64,000 nucleotides of DNA from DASUBV01 sp963725175 (GCA_963725175.1 CAVRXH010000006.1:4154001-4218000); one strand, 5' to 3'. Numbered from the stretch's first letter, positions 37,601 to 45,972 are shown. Made by a program: numbers and translations. Notes: a model not told the origin generated them from the sequence alone.

Positions 37601-38579
37601 GCGCGTCTCGGTCCGCGACGACTTCTTCGAGGCGGGCGGGAACTCGCTGATCGCCGTCCGGCTGATCAGCAAGATCAACGCCGAGCTGGGCCGCGCGCTG
37701 CCGATGCAGGTCTTATTCGAGGCCCCGACCATCGAGAAGCTGGCCAGGCACGCGGATCGAGAGATCAGCAGGCAGCGCGCCGGCCGGCTGGTCCCGCTCC
37801 AGCCCGCCGGGCTTGAGCCGCCCGTCTACTGCTGGCCGGGCCTGGGCGGTTTCGTGATGAACCTGCGGCCGCTGGCGGGCCTGCTGGATTCCGGCCGGCC
37901 GTGCTACGGCGTGCAGACCCACGGCATCAATCCGGGCGAGGCCCCCTACGCCAGCATCGAGGAGATGGCGGCGGCGGACGTGGCGCTGATCAGGCAGGCC
38001 CAGCCGCGCGGTCCTTACACGCTGTGGGGCTACTCCTTCGGCGCCAGGGTCGCCTACGAGAGCACTCGCCAGCTTGAGCGGGACGGCGAGCAGGTCCGCC
38101 GGCTGTTCCTCATCGCGCCGGGCATGCCGGGGATCGCGGTGCCATACGGCAGCCCGGCCGACGGCGACGCGGCGTTCGGGGAGCGCGGCTACCTGACGAT
38201 CCTGTTCTCGGTGTTCGCCGGCGCGGTCAGCGGCCCGCTGCTTGATGAGTGCCTGCGGGTGGTCACGGACGCCGCCAGCTTCGCGGAGTTCATCGGCACC
38301 CGCCTGCACGGCATGGACGCCGCGCAGGTCAGGCGGATCATGGCCGTGGTGCACCGCACCTACCGGATGAACTACGAGCTGGCGCGGCAGCGGGTCAAGG
38401 CCCCGGTGACGGTCTTCCGGGCTCGGGGCGATGAGCCCTCTTTCGCCGAGCAGCCGGGCGGTGACCCGGCCCGCGCGCCGCTGCTGATCGACCTGGAAGC
38501 CGACCACTACGGCGCCCTCACCGAGCCGGGAGTCGGCGAGCTAGCGGCAAGGATCCGCGAGCAACTGCGGGACGCATAG
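34653..38579 (+). CDS. indC: Indigoidine synthetase-type single-module NRPS (A-Ox-T-TE)
   Basis: 1308 residues, GTG start. Domain order matches BpsA/IndC/MinA: adenylation domain (about 35-500; YTSGSTGKPKGV near 193, TGDLAYWN, NQVKLRGFRVELDEI); a flavin oxidase domain of the SagB/nitroreductase type inserted before the last A-domain motif (about 545-880; FARKSYRFYEGG, LLPKYGYASPGALYATQLYLE, GFMSAGYSSRTGDDLP); A10 motif LPSGKVDRRAL (about 935-945); thiolation domain with DDFFEAGGNSLIAV (about 990-1005); thioesterase from about 1050 with GYSFGARVAYE. The family activates L-glutamine, dehydrogenates it on the carrier and releases the cyclic aminopyridinedione that dimerises to blue indigoidine or feeds minimycin. 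Following genes supply the usual partners. Confidence 0.95.
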   Translation: MHDATTRDSRLAGHGQQDPAARRPVRSRHRQAASQCLPDLLRQQARGRPNAVAVRCGDTTLTFAGLAARAAGLAGYLRRLGVAPDDRVGVFAEPSADLMAGIWGVLYAGGAYVPLSPEYPVERLRFMIADCGARVVITQPELAARLAELVPPGTKVIASWPELAADHDPGDDPGGESPAVPGLTPQNLAYVIYTSGSTGKPKGVMIEHRSIVSQLRWLRRAYELDARATVLHKTPMSFDAAQWEILAPACGAAVVVSAPGAYRDPQALIDTVIRTDVTAIQCVPTLLQALLDTDDLDGCKSLTQVFSGGEVLTAGLARRFFEVLPDCQLVNLYGPTECTINASACTVDRDALGAAGNVIPIGTPVPGTRFHILRPDQDKVAVGQVGELYIGGVQLARGYMGRPDLDAERFLRSPFGEDSGQRLYRTGDLAYWNADGTAQFAGRTDNQVKLRGFRVELDEIRLAIEAHDWVRNAAVIVRQDGGAGYPSLVAFVELNPREAALMDQGAHGAHHQSKQSRLQIRAQLSNAGLRPAPDLRGPAVDLPGKAESASQRRLVFARKSYRFYEGGTASAADILALLGRGRQPHGSREPGELSREQLGEILRYFGQFGSGERLLPKYGYASPGALYATQLYLEISQVAGLPGGLYYYHPVRHQLIRVAARPEGSPGGQPAVLRVHFVGKKSAIEPVYTKNIREVLEIETGHMVGMLEEILPGYGLDVGCPEYAPQIAGRLRVAADDYYLGSFGLVSYGSTALRDTLLAYVQAHPGGVAGLAAGQYRYQDGTLTPVSGALIQKRHVVAINQEVYARAGFGVTLVGSRPEDWMSYIDLGRKLQRLQMNDLGLGFMSAGYSSRTGDDLPSAPRIEEILQAAGEPEAGPSYFFLGGRVSAEQVRGEGMKEDLVHMKGPTEMIRDDLITMLPDYMMPSRVVVLGSLPLLPSGKVDRRALEEACQAAEAGQAERPFTPPRTRTEQAIGAIWAAELKQRRVSVRDDFFEAGGNSLIAVRLISKINAELGRALPMQVLFEAPTIEKLARHADREISRQRAGRLVPLQPAGLEPPVYCWPGLGGFVMNLRPLAGLLDSGRPCYGVQTHGINPGEAPYASIEEMAAADVALIRQAQPRGPYTLWGYSFGARVAYESTRQLERDGEQVRRLFLIAPGMPGIAVPYGSPADGDAAFGERGYLTILFSVFAGAVSGPLLDECLRVVTDAASFAEFIGTRLHGMDAAQVRRIMAVVHRTYRMNYELARQRVKAPVTVFRARGDEPSFAEQPGGDPARAPLLIDLEADHYGALTEPGVGELAARIREQLRDA

Positions 38580-38595
38580 CGAGAAGGAGCACGTC

Positions 38596-38820
38596 ATGCC
38601 ACATGTCAGCATCAAGCACTTCCCCGCGGAGCTGAGCGAGGAGCAGCAGCGCGAGCTGGTCGACACGGTCGCCGGGGCGGTGCGGCGGGCCTTCGGCTGC
38701 GACGAGGGCGTCATCTCGGTCGCCATCGAGGCCGTGCCCGAGCAGGACTGGGACCGGCGGGTCTACCAGCCGGAGATCATCGGCCGCCGGGACCTGCTGC
38801 GCAAGGTGCCCAGCTACTGA
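38596..38820 (+). CDS. 4-oxalocrotonate tautomerase-like protein
   Basis: 74 residues with GAGAAGGAG before the ATG. Tautomerase-superfamily pattern MPHVSIKHFPAELSEEQQRELVDTV; processing of Met would expose the catalytic N-terminal Pro. It lies 16 bases after the indigoidine-type synthetase, so it is cotranscribed. A tautomerase fits the chemistry: the released 5-aminopiperidine-2,6-dione must tautomerise to the aminopyridinedione before dimerisation or C-glycosylation. I do not know it as a standard member of the five-gene minimycin set. Confidence 0.85.
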   Translation: MPHVSIKHFPAELSEEQQRELVDTVAGAVRRAFGCDEGVISVAIEAVPEQDWDRRVYQPEIIGRRDLLRKVPSY

Positions 38821-38835
38821 CAGCCGGGCCAGGCA

Positions 38836-38910
38836 GGGCCAGCCACGACAGGGCCAGCCACGACAGGGCCAGCCACGACAGGGCCAGCCACGACAGGGCC
38901 AGCCACGACA
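38836..38910 (+). repeat. Five exact tandem copies of a 15-bp unit
   Basis: The unit gggccagccacgaca is repeated five times without a mismatch, ending directly before the GGGAAGGA ribosome binding site of the glycosidase-like gene. A partial degenerate copy precedes it. No spacers, so not a CRISPR. Confidence 0.95.
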
Positions 38911-38922
38911 GGGAAGGACTCT

Positions 38923-39900
38923 ATGCGCCGGAATCAGCAGGGACGCGTGCCGCTGGCCTTCAGCGACGAAGTGGGGCAGGCCATGGCCGAGGGCCGGCCA
39001 GTGGTGGCGCTGGAGTCGAACGTCATCACGCACGGCCTGGCCTATCCCGACAACATGGCGACCGCCAGGAAGGTCGAGCAGGCGGTCCGGGCCGGCGGCG
39101 CCATCCCGGCCACCATCGGCATCGACAGCGGGCGCATCGTCGTCGGCATGACCGACGCCGACATCGAGCGCTTCGCCGCCACCCCCGGCATCCCGAAGGT
39201 CAGCAGCAGGGACCTGCCGGTGATCCTGGGCAAGGGCGGGATGGGCGCCACGTCCGTGGCGTCGTCGCTGGTGGCCGCCGAGCTGGCCGGCATCAGGTTC
39301 CTGGCCTCGGCCGGCATCGGCGGGGTGCACAGGGGCGCGCAGCGGTCCATGGACATCTCCTCGGACCTGATCCAGTTCACCCGGTCCCCGGTCGCGGTCG
39401 TCTGCGCGGGCGCGAAGGGCATTCTCGACCTCGGCCTGACCCTGGAATTCCTGGAGACCCAGTGCGTGCCGGTGATCTCCTACCAGTCCGACGATTTCCC
39501 CGCGTTCTACTGCACCTCCAGCGGGTTCGCGAGCCCGCACCGGGTCGATGACGGGGCGACCGTGGCCAGGATCATCGAGGCGAACTGGGCGCTGGGCAGC
39601 AGCACGTCCGTCCTGATCACCAGCCCGATCAGCGAGCAGGACGCGATCGGCAAGCGCGAGATCGACGAGGCCGCGGACGCGGCGATGGCCGCGGCGGCGG
39701 CCGACGGGGTCAGCGGCAACGCGCTGACCAAGTACCTGATGCGGGCGGTCGAGGCGGCGACGCAGGGCCGGTCGGCGCGGGCGAACATGTCGGTGCTGGT
39801 CAGCGTCGCCGGGCTGGCCGGCGAGCTGGCCGTCGCGCACGCACGGGAGCTGAGCGACGGGCGACTGGCCGACAGGCCGCTGGCCGCACCCAGGACCTGA
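38923..39900 (+). CDS. indA: Pseudouridine-5'-phosphate glycosidase homologue (IndA/MinB type)
   Basis: 325 residues. PsuG-family signatures: VVALESNVITHGLAYPDNMATA, GGMGATSVASSLVAAELAGI, GGVHRGAQRSMDISSDL, the catalytic Lys region VVCAGAKGILDLGLTLEFLE, and the Asn-rich SGNALTKYLM. PsuG reversibly makes or breaks the C-glycosidic bond between uracil and ribose 5-phosphate. In minimycin-type clusters the homologue joins the NRPS-derived pyridinedione-related base to ribose 5-phosphate to give a C-nucleotide. Its presence indicates that the cluster probably makes a C-nucleoside as well as pigment. Confidence 0.93.
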   Translation: MRRNQQGRVPLAFSDEVGQAMAEGRPVVALESNVITHGLAYPDNMATARKVEQAVRAGGAIPATIGIDSGRIVVGMTDADIERFAATPGIPKVSSRDLPVILGKGGMGATSVASSLVAAELAGIRFLASAGIGGVHRGAQRSMDISSDLIQFTRSPVAVVCAGAKGILDLGLTLEFLETQCVPVISYQSDDFPAFYCTSSGFASPHRVDDGATVARIIEANWALGSSTSVLITSPISEQDAIGKREIDEAADAAMAAAAADGVSGNALTKYLMRAVEAATQGRSARANMSVLVSVAGLAGELAVAHARELSDGRLADRPLAAPRT

Positions 39901-39912
39901 GAGAGGACTGCG

Positions 39913-41778
39913 ATGACCGACATTGTCATCTTCGACCTGGACGGCACGCTGGTGGACACCCCGCGCGCCATCACGGCGGCGTTCACGTCGGTGTTCGGGT
40001 CGATGGGCCTGAGCGCGCCGCCCGCCGCCGAGATCCGGGCGACCATCGGCATGCCGCTGGAGCAGGCGTTCGGCAAGCTACTCGGCGTCGCGGCCGACGA
40101 CGAGCAGGTAACGGACGCGGTGCGGCTGTACCAGGTGCAGTTCCGCGAGGTCATCGTGCCGGGCTCGGCCGGGCTGCTGTTTCCCGGCGTCGCCGCCGGC
40201 CTGGCCGCGCTGAGCCGGGACGGCTTCGTGCTCGCCCTGGCGACCAGCAAGTACGCCGCCAGCGCTCACGCCATGCTGGACGCGGCTGGCATCGCGGGCC
40301 ACTTCACCGTGGTCGTCGGCGCGGACCAGGTCAGCTCGCCCAAGCCGGATCCGGAGATGGCCCGGCTGATCATGCGCCGCCTGGCGGCCGGGGCCGGGCA
40401 GCCGATCGTGGTCGGGGACACCACGCATGACCTGCTGATGGCCAGCTCGGCCGGGCTGCGCAGCGTGGCGGTCAGCTACGGCGTGCAGGGCGCGGACGAG
40501 CTGCGCCAGGCCGGGCCGACGTGGCTGGCGGGCAGCTTCGCCGAGGTGACGCGGCAGATCAGGGCGGCGGCCGCCGCCCAGCGGCCCGCCGTGCTCGGTG
40601 AGCTGCTTGATGACCGGCGCTATCACATCGAGTTCAACGGTCACCTGACCAACCACGTCAAGCACGCGGTGATCGCGCTGGCCGGTCTTGGCGCGTCGCG
40701 GGAGCGGATCCGCTCGTACTACGAGAACTACGCGCGGCTCACCCCTTACGGGTTCCCGCTGGAGCCGCCGCGCCCGCCCCGCGGCGAGATCACCGACGCC
40801 GACTGGCGCCGCGACCTGGGCAAGCGCATCAGCTTCTCCGCCTACTGCGAGTTCTTCGACCGCAAGCAGGCCGAGCTGGGCACCGGCGAGCTGCTGCGCA
40901 GGTTCGCCCCCGAGCTCATCCCCGGCTGGGCCGGCGCCTTCACCCACGCCACCATCCACCTGGGCTGGGCGCTGGACGTGAGCCACCGCTGGATGATGAT
41001 CGAAGGGCTGGCCTACCTGGCCTTCTCGCAGGTGTCCTGCCATCCCGAGCGAGCCCGCGAGCCGGCCGGGCAAGGCGGGGCGGCCGGCGAGGAACCAGCC
41101 GACTCGCTGCTGCGCATGGTCGGGGCGTGGGCGGACGACACGGCCGGGCTGCGGAGGTCCGTGGCGGCGCTGGTCACCGACACCGAGGCCGGCCTGGCCG
41201 CCGGCCTGCACCCGGAGCTGGCCCGCTCCGGTCTCCAGTACCGGAACGCGATGGTGCTCGGCGCCGGGCATCCGCTGATCTACCAGGTGCCCGGCTGGGC
41301 GCTGCGGCAGGATGCCGCCGTCAGCTGGGAGCAGCTCTATTACGCGGTCACCCTGCTGTACCTGGCGGTGCCTGGCGACTTCGTGCTGCTGCACCTGATC
41401 ACCGCGCTGCACGGGCTTGAGCAGATCTCCGCCAGGCTGCCCGAGGACCAGCGCAGGGCCGCGGTGGTCAGCTTCTGGATCGGGATGCTCTGCATCATGT
41501 TCTCCGAGCGGATCGTGCCGGCCCGCGAGACGCTGGCTGACCTGGACGCCCGGTACCGCCACGCGGCCGACGAGGGCGAGCCGGGCGGACCCCGATCCTG
41601 GGCCGCGACGGTCGCCAGGGCCGTAGCGGAGGACGAGGAGCACAACCCCAAGCTGGCGTACGTGCTGCGGCGGCAGTGGCACCGGAGCGGCCGCCGGTCG
41701 CTCTACCGGGCGGCCGCGGCCCGCTTCACCGCCACGCCCGAGCTGCCCCCGTCGTTCGAGGAGCCACCGACCGAGTGA
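39913..41778 (+). CDS. indB: HAD phosphatase fused to DUF4243 domain (IndB/MinC type)
   Basis: 621 residues, with GAGAGGA before the ATG. The N-terminal part (1 to about 210) is a HAD phosphatase with all four motifs: FDLDGTLVDT, LATSKY, SSPKPDPEM and VVGDTTHDLLMA. The C-terminal part (about 215-600) reads as DUF4243/questin-oxidase-like: FNGHLTNHVKHAVIALAGLGAS, YYENYARLTPYG, FTHATIHLGWALD. This fusion is the same as in MinC of the minimycin cluster, where the phosphatase half removes phosphate from nucleotide monophosphates for release and self-protection. The role of the C-terminal domain is less clear. Confidence 0.92.
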   Translation: MTDIVIFDLDGTLVDTPRAITAAFTSVFGSMGLSAPPAAEIRATIGMPLEQAFGKLLGVAADDEQVTDAVRLYQVQFREVIVPGSAGLLFPGVAAGLAALSRDGFVLALATSKYAASAHAMLDAAGIAGHFTVVVGADQVSSPKPDPEMARLIMRRLAAGAGQPIVVGDTTHDLLMASSAGLRSVAVSYGVQGADELRQAGPTWLAGSFAEVTRQIRAAAAAQRPAVLGELLDDRRYHIEFNGHLTNHVKHAVIALAGLGASRERIRSYYENYARLTPYGFPLEPPRPPRGEITDADWRRDLGKRISFSAYCEFFDRKQAELGTGELLRRFAPELIPGWAGAFTHATIHLGWALDVSHRWMMIEGLAYLAFSQVSCHPERAREPAGQGGAAGEEPADSLLRMVGAWADDTAGLRRSVAALVTDTEAGLAAGLHPELARSGLQYRNAMVLGAGHPLIYQVPGWALRQDAAVSWEQLYYAVTLLYLAVPGDFVLLHLITALHGLEQISARLPEDQRRAAVVSFWIGMLCIMFSERIVPARETLADLDARYRHAADEGEPGGPRSWAATVARAVAEDEEHNPKLAYVLRRQWHRSGRRSLYRAAAARFTATPELPPSFEEPPTE

Positions 41779-41815
41779 CCGTCACGACAGTGACGGACGA
41801 GTGCTGGGAGAAACC

Positions 41816-42508
41816 ATGACGACCACTACGGCGCCGTCAGCTAAGGCGCCATCCGCCGCGCGGCCCGGCCGCAACGTCGTGCTGCTGCCGCAGACGAACC
41901 AGCTCCGCGCGTTACACACGATCATCAGGGACCGGAACGCGCGCCGCGACGACTTCGTCTTCTACTCGGGCCGGATCATCCGGCTGCTCCTGGAGGCCGG
42001 CCTGGACCTGCTGCCGTTCGAGGAAGCCTCGGCCAGCACGCCGGTCGGCAGGACCTACGAAGGACTGCGGTTCTCGCCGCGGATCTGCGGGGTGTCCATC
42101 GCCAGGGCCGGGGAGAGCATGGAGGCCGGCCTGCGGGCGATCTGCCCGGCCATCAGGATCGGGAAGATCCTGATCCAGCGGGACAAGGTCACCAAGCTGC
42201 CGCACGTGTACTACTCCGCGCTGCCCGGCGACATCGACCAGCGCCAGGTGCTGCTGCTCGACCCGATGCTGGCCACCGGCGGCACCGCGCTTGCCGCCAT
42301 CGAGATCCTGCTCAGCAAGGGCGTGCCCGAGCCCGCGATCGTCTTCATCAGCCTGATCGCGGTGCCGGAGGGCATCGCGGCGGTGCACCAGCGCTACCCG
42401 GCGGTGCGCATCGTGACCTCGGCCATCGACGAGCGGCTGAACGAGAACGCCTACATGATGCCGGGCATCGGCGACTTCGGTGACCGGTATTTCGGCACCG
42501 TCGCCTGA
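41816..42508 (+). CDS. upp: Uracil phosphoribosyltransferase (MinD type)
   Basis: 230 residues; the ATG at 41816 after GGGAG is preferred to an upstream in-frame GTG at 41801. Type I PRTase with the PRPP loop VLLLDPMLATGGTA and uracil-binding C-terminus YMMPGIGDFGDRYFG. It converts uracil and PRPP to UMP. In minimycin clusters this enzyme serves self-resistance by enlarging the UMP pool against toxic nucleotide. Last gene of the cluster before a strong hairpin. Confidence 0.93.
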   Translation: MTTTTAPSAKAPSAARPGRNVVLLPQTNQLRALHTIIRDRNARRDDFVFYSGRIIRLLLEAGLDLLPFEEASASTPVGRTYEGLRFSPRICGVSIARAGESMEAGLRAICPAIRIGKILIQRDKVTKLPHVYYSALPGDIDQRQVLLLDPMLATGGTALAAIEILLSKGVPEPAIVFISLIAVPEGIAAVHQRYPAVRIVTSAIDERLNENAYMMPGIGDFGDRYFGTVA

Positions 42509-42509
42509 T

Positions 42510-42528
42510 GCCCGGCATCATGCCGGGC
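42510..42528. terminator. Bidirectional hairpin at the end of the indigoidine-type cluster
   Basis: GCCCGGCA-TCA-TGCCGGGC, an 8-bp perfect stem with a 3-base loop, within the 25 bases between two convergent stop codons (42508 and 42534). Confidence 0.75.
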
Positions 42529-42533
42529 CGTTC

Positions 42534-45500
42534 TTACGATCCGACCTTGTAGGTGTAGGGGAAGGCCGCGAGCTGGTCGCCCGACGGGCTGGAGCCGAAG
42601 TTGGTGATCGCGCTGGAGTCGTCCAGGTACAGGACGCCCTTGACCACGGAGCCGACCGTTGCCGTCGGGCTGAGCACCGCGTACAGCGTGGTGGTCTGCC
42701 CTGGCTGGACGATCACCGGCGAGAACGCGGCCTGCGCGGCGGCACCCTGCTCCCAGAGGTCACCCGTCTTCGAGGTGAGCCCTGGGTCGAACGCCGCGGT
42801 GACGGCCGTCAGCGACAGCGTGGTAGTCGAGGACGGTGCCCCGGCCGAGCCGAACGGCCCGACCTGCTGCGGGGTGATGAACCAGTCGCCCTGGGTCAGC
42901 GCGGTGCCGCCCGGCGCGGTGAAGGACGCGCTGGCGTCGTTGCCGCTGACCTTGGCGCCGATGTCCGGCTCGCCGTTGAACGGGCCGAAGTCGAACCTCG
43001 TCGGGGCGGTGGAGACCGCGCTGGCCGTGACCGAGGTCGAGTCGGTCGGCACGATCCACTGGGGAATGTAGGAGAACTCCGACAGCGGCAGTGTCAGGTT
43101 CGCGGCCGGGGTGATCGACGTCAGCGGCACAGAAGCCTGCCGCCGCAGCCGGGCATCCAGGAAGTACGTCTCGGCCGTGTCCCCGTTGTTGTGCACGGTG
43201 ATCGCGACGACGCGCTGCGCGCCCGTGGCGACGACCGTCGCCGCGCTGTCGGGCAGTCCGTGGACCTTAGCGGTCACCGGGGCGAGCGAGACCGTCCCGG
43301 TGAGCGGGGTCCGCAGCCGGTTGCCGTTGACCGGGTTGGTGAACGTGAGGACCACCGTCCAGCGGCCCGGCGGCGGGACCAGCGTGTGCAGCCGCATGCC
43401 AGGCTCGCCGACCGTGACCGGGCTGCCGTCCGACTCGCCGACCACGAGCTGGTTGCTGGCCTGGGCCACCGCCTCGCCGCGGGAGTCGACCAGGTAGGCG
43501 AAGTACGGGTCGTTGTTGCTCCCGGCCAGCCTGGTCTGCACGTCGAGGGCACGCTGCCCGGCCGGCACGTCGAAGTTCCAGAAGAACGTCTGTGCCGGGA
43601 CGAACCCGCGCCCGTTACCGCCGATCATGGTGGCGCGGAAGTGCCCGGTGCCGTGCACGATCGGCACCAGCGAGCGCAGCGAGACCGGCAGCGAGCTGGC
43701 GCCCCAGCCCGGCGCGCTGAAGGCCACGGAGCCGCTCTCGTCGCCGGGCGACTTTGGGTGCGTCACCCGCAGGGTGACCTCAGCCGACCGGCCTGCTCCC
43801 AGCGTGACGCGGCGCGGCGAGATGCTGCCCCAGGTCTTGTTGGCCTGCGCGGTCACCTGCACGTACACCGGGCCGCTGTAGGGCCCGAGCGCGCTGATGT
43901 CGACCTTCCACCGCCCAGCCAGGGCGTTGCGCACCTCGACCTGGCCGTGGTTGCCTGTGCCCTGCGGCAGGCTGTAGGCGGTGATCTTGCCCCGCGGGTT
44001 GACCAGCGAGATGGCCACCGGGTTGGAGTCAGGTCCGCCCGGCTGCGCCAGGTCCGCCGTCAGCACGGCGGCGCGGTGGCTAAGCGCGAAGCTGAAGATC
44101 TGGTCACCGGTCTTGTTCGTCCGGTGCAGCGTCTTGGACAGGACCACGGTGGCGGCGCCCTGAGTGCGGCCCGCCAGGCTGACCCTGGCCGTCTTCTCGC
44201 CATCATTCGTCAGCCGGAACGACAGCTTCGTGCTGGTACCCGGCTTGCCGATGCTGGCGAGCTGCTGAGTGCTGGCGACCAGCGCCGGGCTGTCGGCGGT
44301 CTTGCGTGCCGCCCCGTGGTTCGCCGACATCGCGGCCTTCACCGCGCGGTAGGCGTCCACCAGGCCGGAGCCCTGCTCGTAGCCAGGCATCGCGAGGTCA
44401 TCGGAGCTGGACGAGATGATGTTCCTGACCAGGGTGGCCGACGGCGTCACGCCGGAGTGCGTGCTGCGGAAGGCCTGGATCACCAGCGCGGCGACGGCGG
44501 CCACGATGGGGCCGGCCTCGCTGGTGCCACCGGAGACGGTGATCGGCGCGGTCCCGCAGGCCGGCTTGTCCAGGCCGCACGCGACCCAGTCCAGGTCGCC
44601 GGGGGCCAGCACGTCGATGGTCCTGCCGCCCTCGGTGAAGCCGCCCGAGCTCAGCGAGCTGATGTTGTCGCTGACCCAGCCCTTTGCCTTCATCTGGTTG
44701 TACTCGCCGATGTCGTCCTGGGCGTAGGAGCGGAACGCCGTCGAGGCGCCCACGCTGATCACGCCCGGCTGCGAGGACGGCGACCAGATGGTGCTCTCCG
44801 GGCCGGCGTCGTAGGACGGCGAGGTGATGGTCACGCCGGCCGCGATGGCGGCGGCGTTCGCATTCTTGATCAGGTCCTGGCTGGTGTCCGGCATCGGGAA
44901 GGACCCGCCCTCTTCGTTGAGGACGTTGACGTGGCTGGTGTCAACCGCGTAGTCGATCGCCTCAAGGAACGCCGAGGTGGTGGTCATGTCCTCGTTGCCG
45001 TACACCTTGTAGGCGTACAGCGAGATGCCGGGGGCGACGCCCTGCAGCCGGATGTCACACCCGGCCGGCATGTACGGGGTGTAGTCGTGCAGGTCGTAGA
45101 CCTGCCGTCCCTGCGCCGCCATCACGCTGTCGTCGAGGTAGGACTCCAGGTCCTCGCCGCCGTAGACGGTGGTCCCCTCGCCGGTGAAGTCCTTGTACGC
45201 GACGATGACGTGCTTGCCGTTCGGCCGGATCATCTCGGGCTCGGCCGGGTTGATGCCGACCGCGATGTCGCCGACCCGTACGCCCGCACCGGTGAAGCCG
45301 AGCTTCCTGGCGGTCGGGGTGGCGGAGTCGCCGGCCACCGCATGCACCAGCTCGGCGCCCTCAGGGTCGAGCTGGACCTGGCCGGCCGCCGGGCAGGTGC
45401 CTGGGGCCAGCGCCGCCGGGCGGGTCGCCCCGGCGGCGCGCAGCGCGGTCGCCGGGATGGTGGCCGGCTGCGGGCCGCGGAACGACGCGTCCGGCACGAC

Positions 45501-45851
45501 CTGCGCCACGCTCGGGCTGGCCGCGAGCGTCTTCGCCTCGGCCGCCGAGACGGTAGCGGCGACCGCGTCGATGAGATGGATCTGGCTGATCCGGGTGGCG
45601 TGGCTGGCCCGCAGGCTAGCCAGCACCGGAGCCTGCGCGGAGTTGCCCGCCGCGATCCGCTCCCTGGCGCCGCCGGCGCCGCCGGGGAAGCTGTACTGGT
45701 GCCGCAGGACCACGATGACCGGCTCGCTGGCGGTCGCCGGGGCGGCCGCAGCGACCGCGTCCGGCGCCGCGGCGGTCACTGCCGCGACGGGTGCCAGTCC
45801 GATTAAAGCGAGTGCGAGCGCTACTGTCGCTGACGTTCCGCCGCGGATCAT
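42534..45851 (-). CDS. Large secreted S8-family (subtilisin-like) protein with atypical active site
   Basis: 1105 residues. Signal peptide (ATVALALALIGLAPVAAVTAAA), an I9-like propeptide (VIVVLRHQYSF to VAQVVPD), then a peptidase S8 domain to about residue 540. The Asp region is GAGVRVGDIAVGIN and the Ser region is VSGGTSEAGPIVAAVAALVIQAF. The canonical HGTHVAG motif is absent; where it would lie before QGVAPGISLYAYKV I see AAQGRQVYDLHDYTPY. The remaining 500-odd residues are beta-rich domains with no recognised fold. Either the catalytic His is contributed differently or the protein is an inactive or sensing relative; I recall a similar actinobacterial subgroup. Start ATG with GGAAGGG upstream. 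Confidence 0.85.
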   Translation of the reverse strand: MIRGGTSATVALALALIGLAPVAAVTAAAPDAVAAAAPATASEPVIVVLRHQYSFPGGAGGARERIAAGNSAQAPVLASLRASHATRISQIHLIDAVAATVSAAEAKTLAASPSVAQVVPDASFRGPQPATIPATALRAAGATRPAALAPGTCPAAGQVQLDPEGAELVHAVAGDSATPTARKLGFTGAGVRVGDIAVGINPAEPEMIRPNGKHVIVAYKDFTGEGTTVYGGEDLESYLDDSVMAAQGRQVYDLHDYTPYMPAGCDIRLQGVAPGISLYAYKVYGNEDMTTTSAFLEAIDYAVDTSHVNVLNEEGGSFPMPDTSQDLIKNANAAAIAAGVTITSPSYDAGPESTIWSPSSQPGVISVGASTAFRSYAQDDIGEYNQMKAKGWVSDNISSLSSGGFTEGGRTIDVLAPGDLDWVACGLDKPACGTAPITVSGGTSEAGPIVAAVAALVIQAFRSTHSGVTPSATLVRNIISSSSDDLAMPGYEQGSGLVDAYRAVKAAMSANHGAARKTADSPALVASTQQLASIGKPGTSTKLSFRLTNDGEKTARVSLAGRTQGAATVVLSKTLHRTNKTGDQIFSFALSHRAAVLTADLAQPGGPDSNPVAISLVNPRGKITAYSLPQGTGNHGQVEVRNALAGRWKVDISALGPYSGPVYVQVTAQANKTWGSISPRRVTLGAGRSAEVTLRVTHPKSPGDESGSVAFSAPGWGASSLPVSLRSLVPIVHGTGHFRATMIGGNGRGFVPAQTFFWNFDVPAGQRALDVQTRLAGSNNDPYFAYLVDSRGEAVAQASNQLVVGESDGSPVTVGEPGMRLHTLVPPPGRWTVVLTFTNPVNGNRLRTPLTGTVSLAPVTAKVHGLPDSAATVVATGAQRVVAITVHNNGDTAETYFLDARLRRQASVPLTSITPAANLTLPLSEFSYIPQWIVPTDSTSVTASAVSTAPTRFDFGPFNGEPDIGAKVSGNDASASFTAPGGTALTQGDWFITPQQVGPFGSAGAPSSTTTLSLTAVTAAFDPGLTSKTGDLWEQGAAAQAAFSPVIVQPGQTTTLYAVLSPTATVGSVVKGVLYLDDSSAITNFGSSPSGDQLAAFPYTYKVGS

Positions 45852-45972
45852 TCAGTTGCCGCCCTTCCGTGCGCAGAAGATGACCGATTTTATCGGGACC
45901 GTCACCTTTTGTCACGAGCCACTTGCGCCCCACCATGCGCATCAGGCACGGCCCAGCACCGGAAATGGCGAG

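Noticed and set aside
38836..38910. CRISPR array
   Set aside because: The five units are directly adjacent with no spacers, the unit is only 15 bp, and no cas gene is present.
42480..45806. A 1108-codon open frame on the plus strand opposite the S8-family gene
   Set aside because: It is an antisense shadow produced by GC-rich third positions; its translation is Arg/Gly/Ala/Val low-complexity with no motif, while the minus strand has a signal peptide and S8 motifs.
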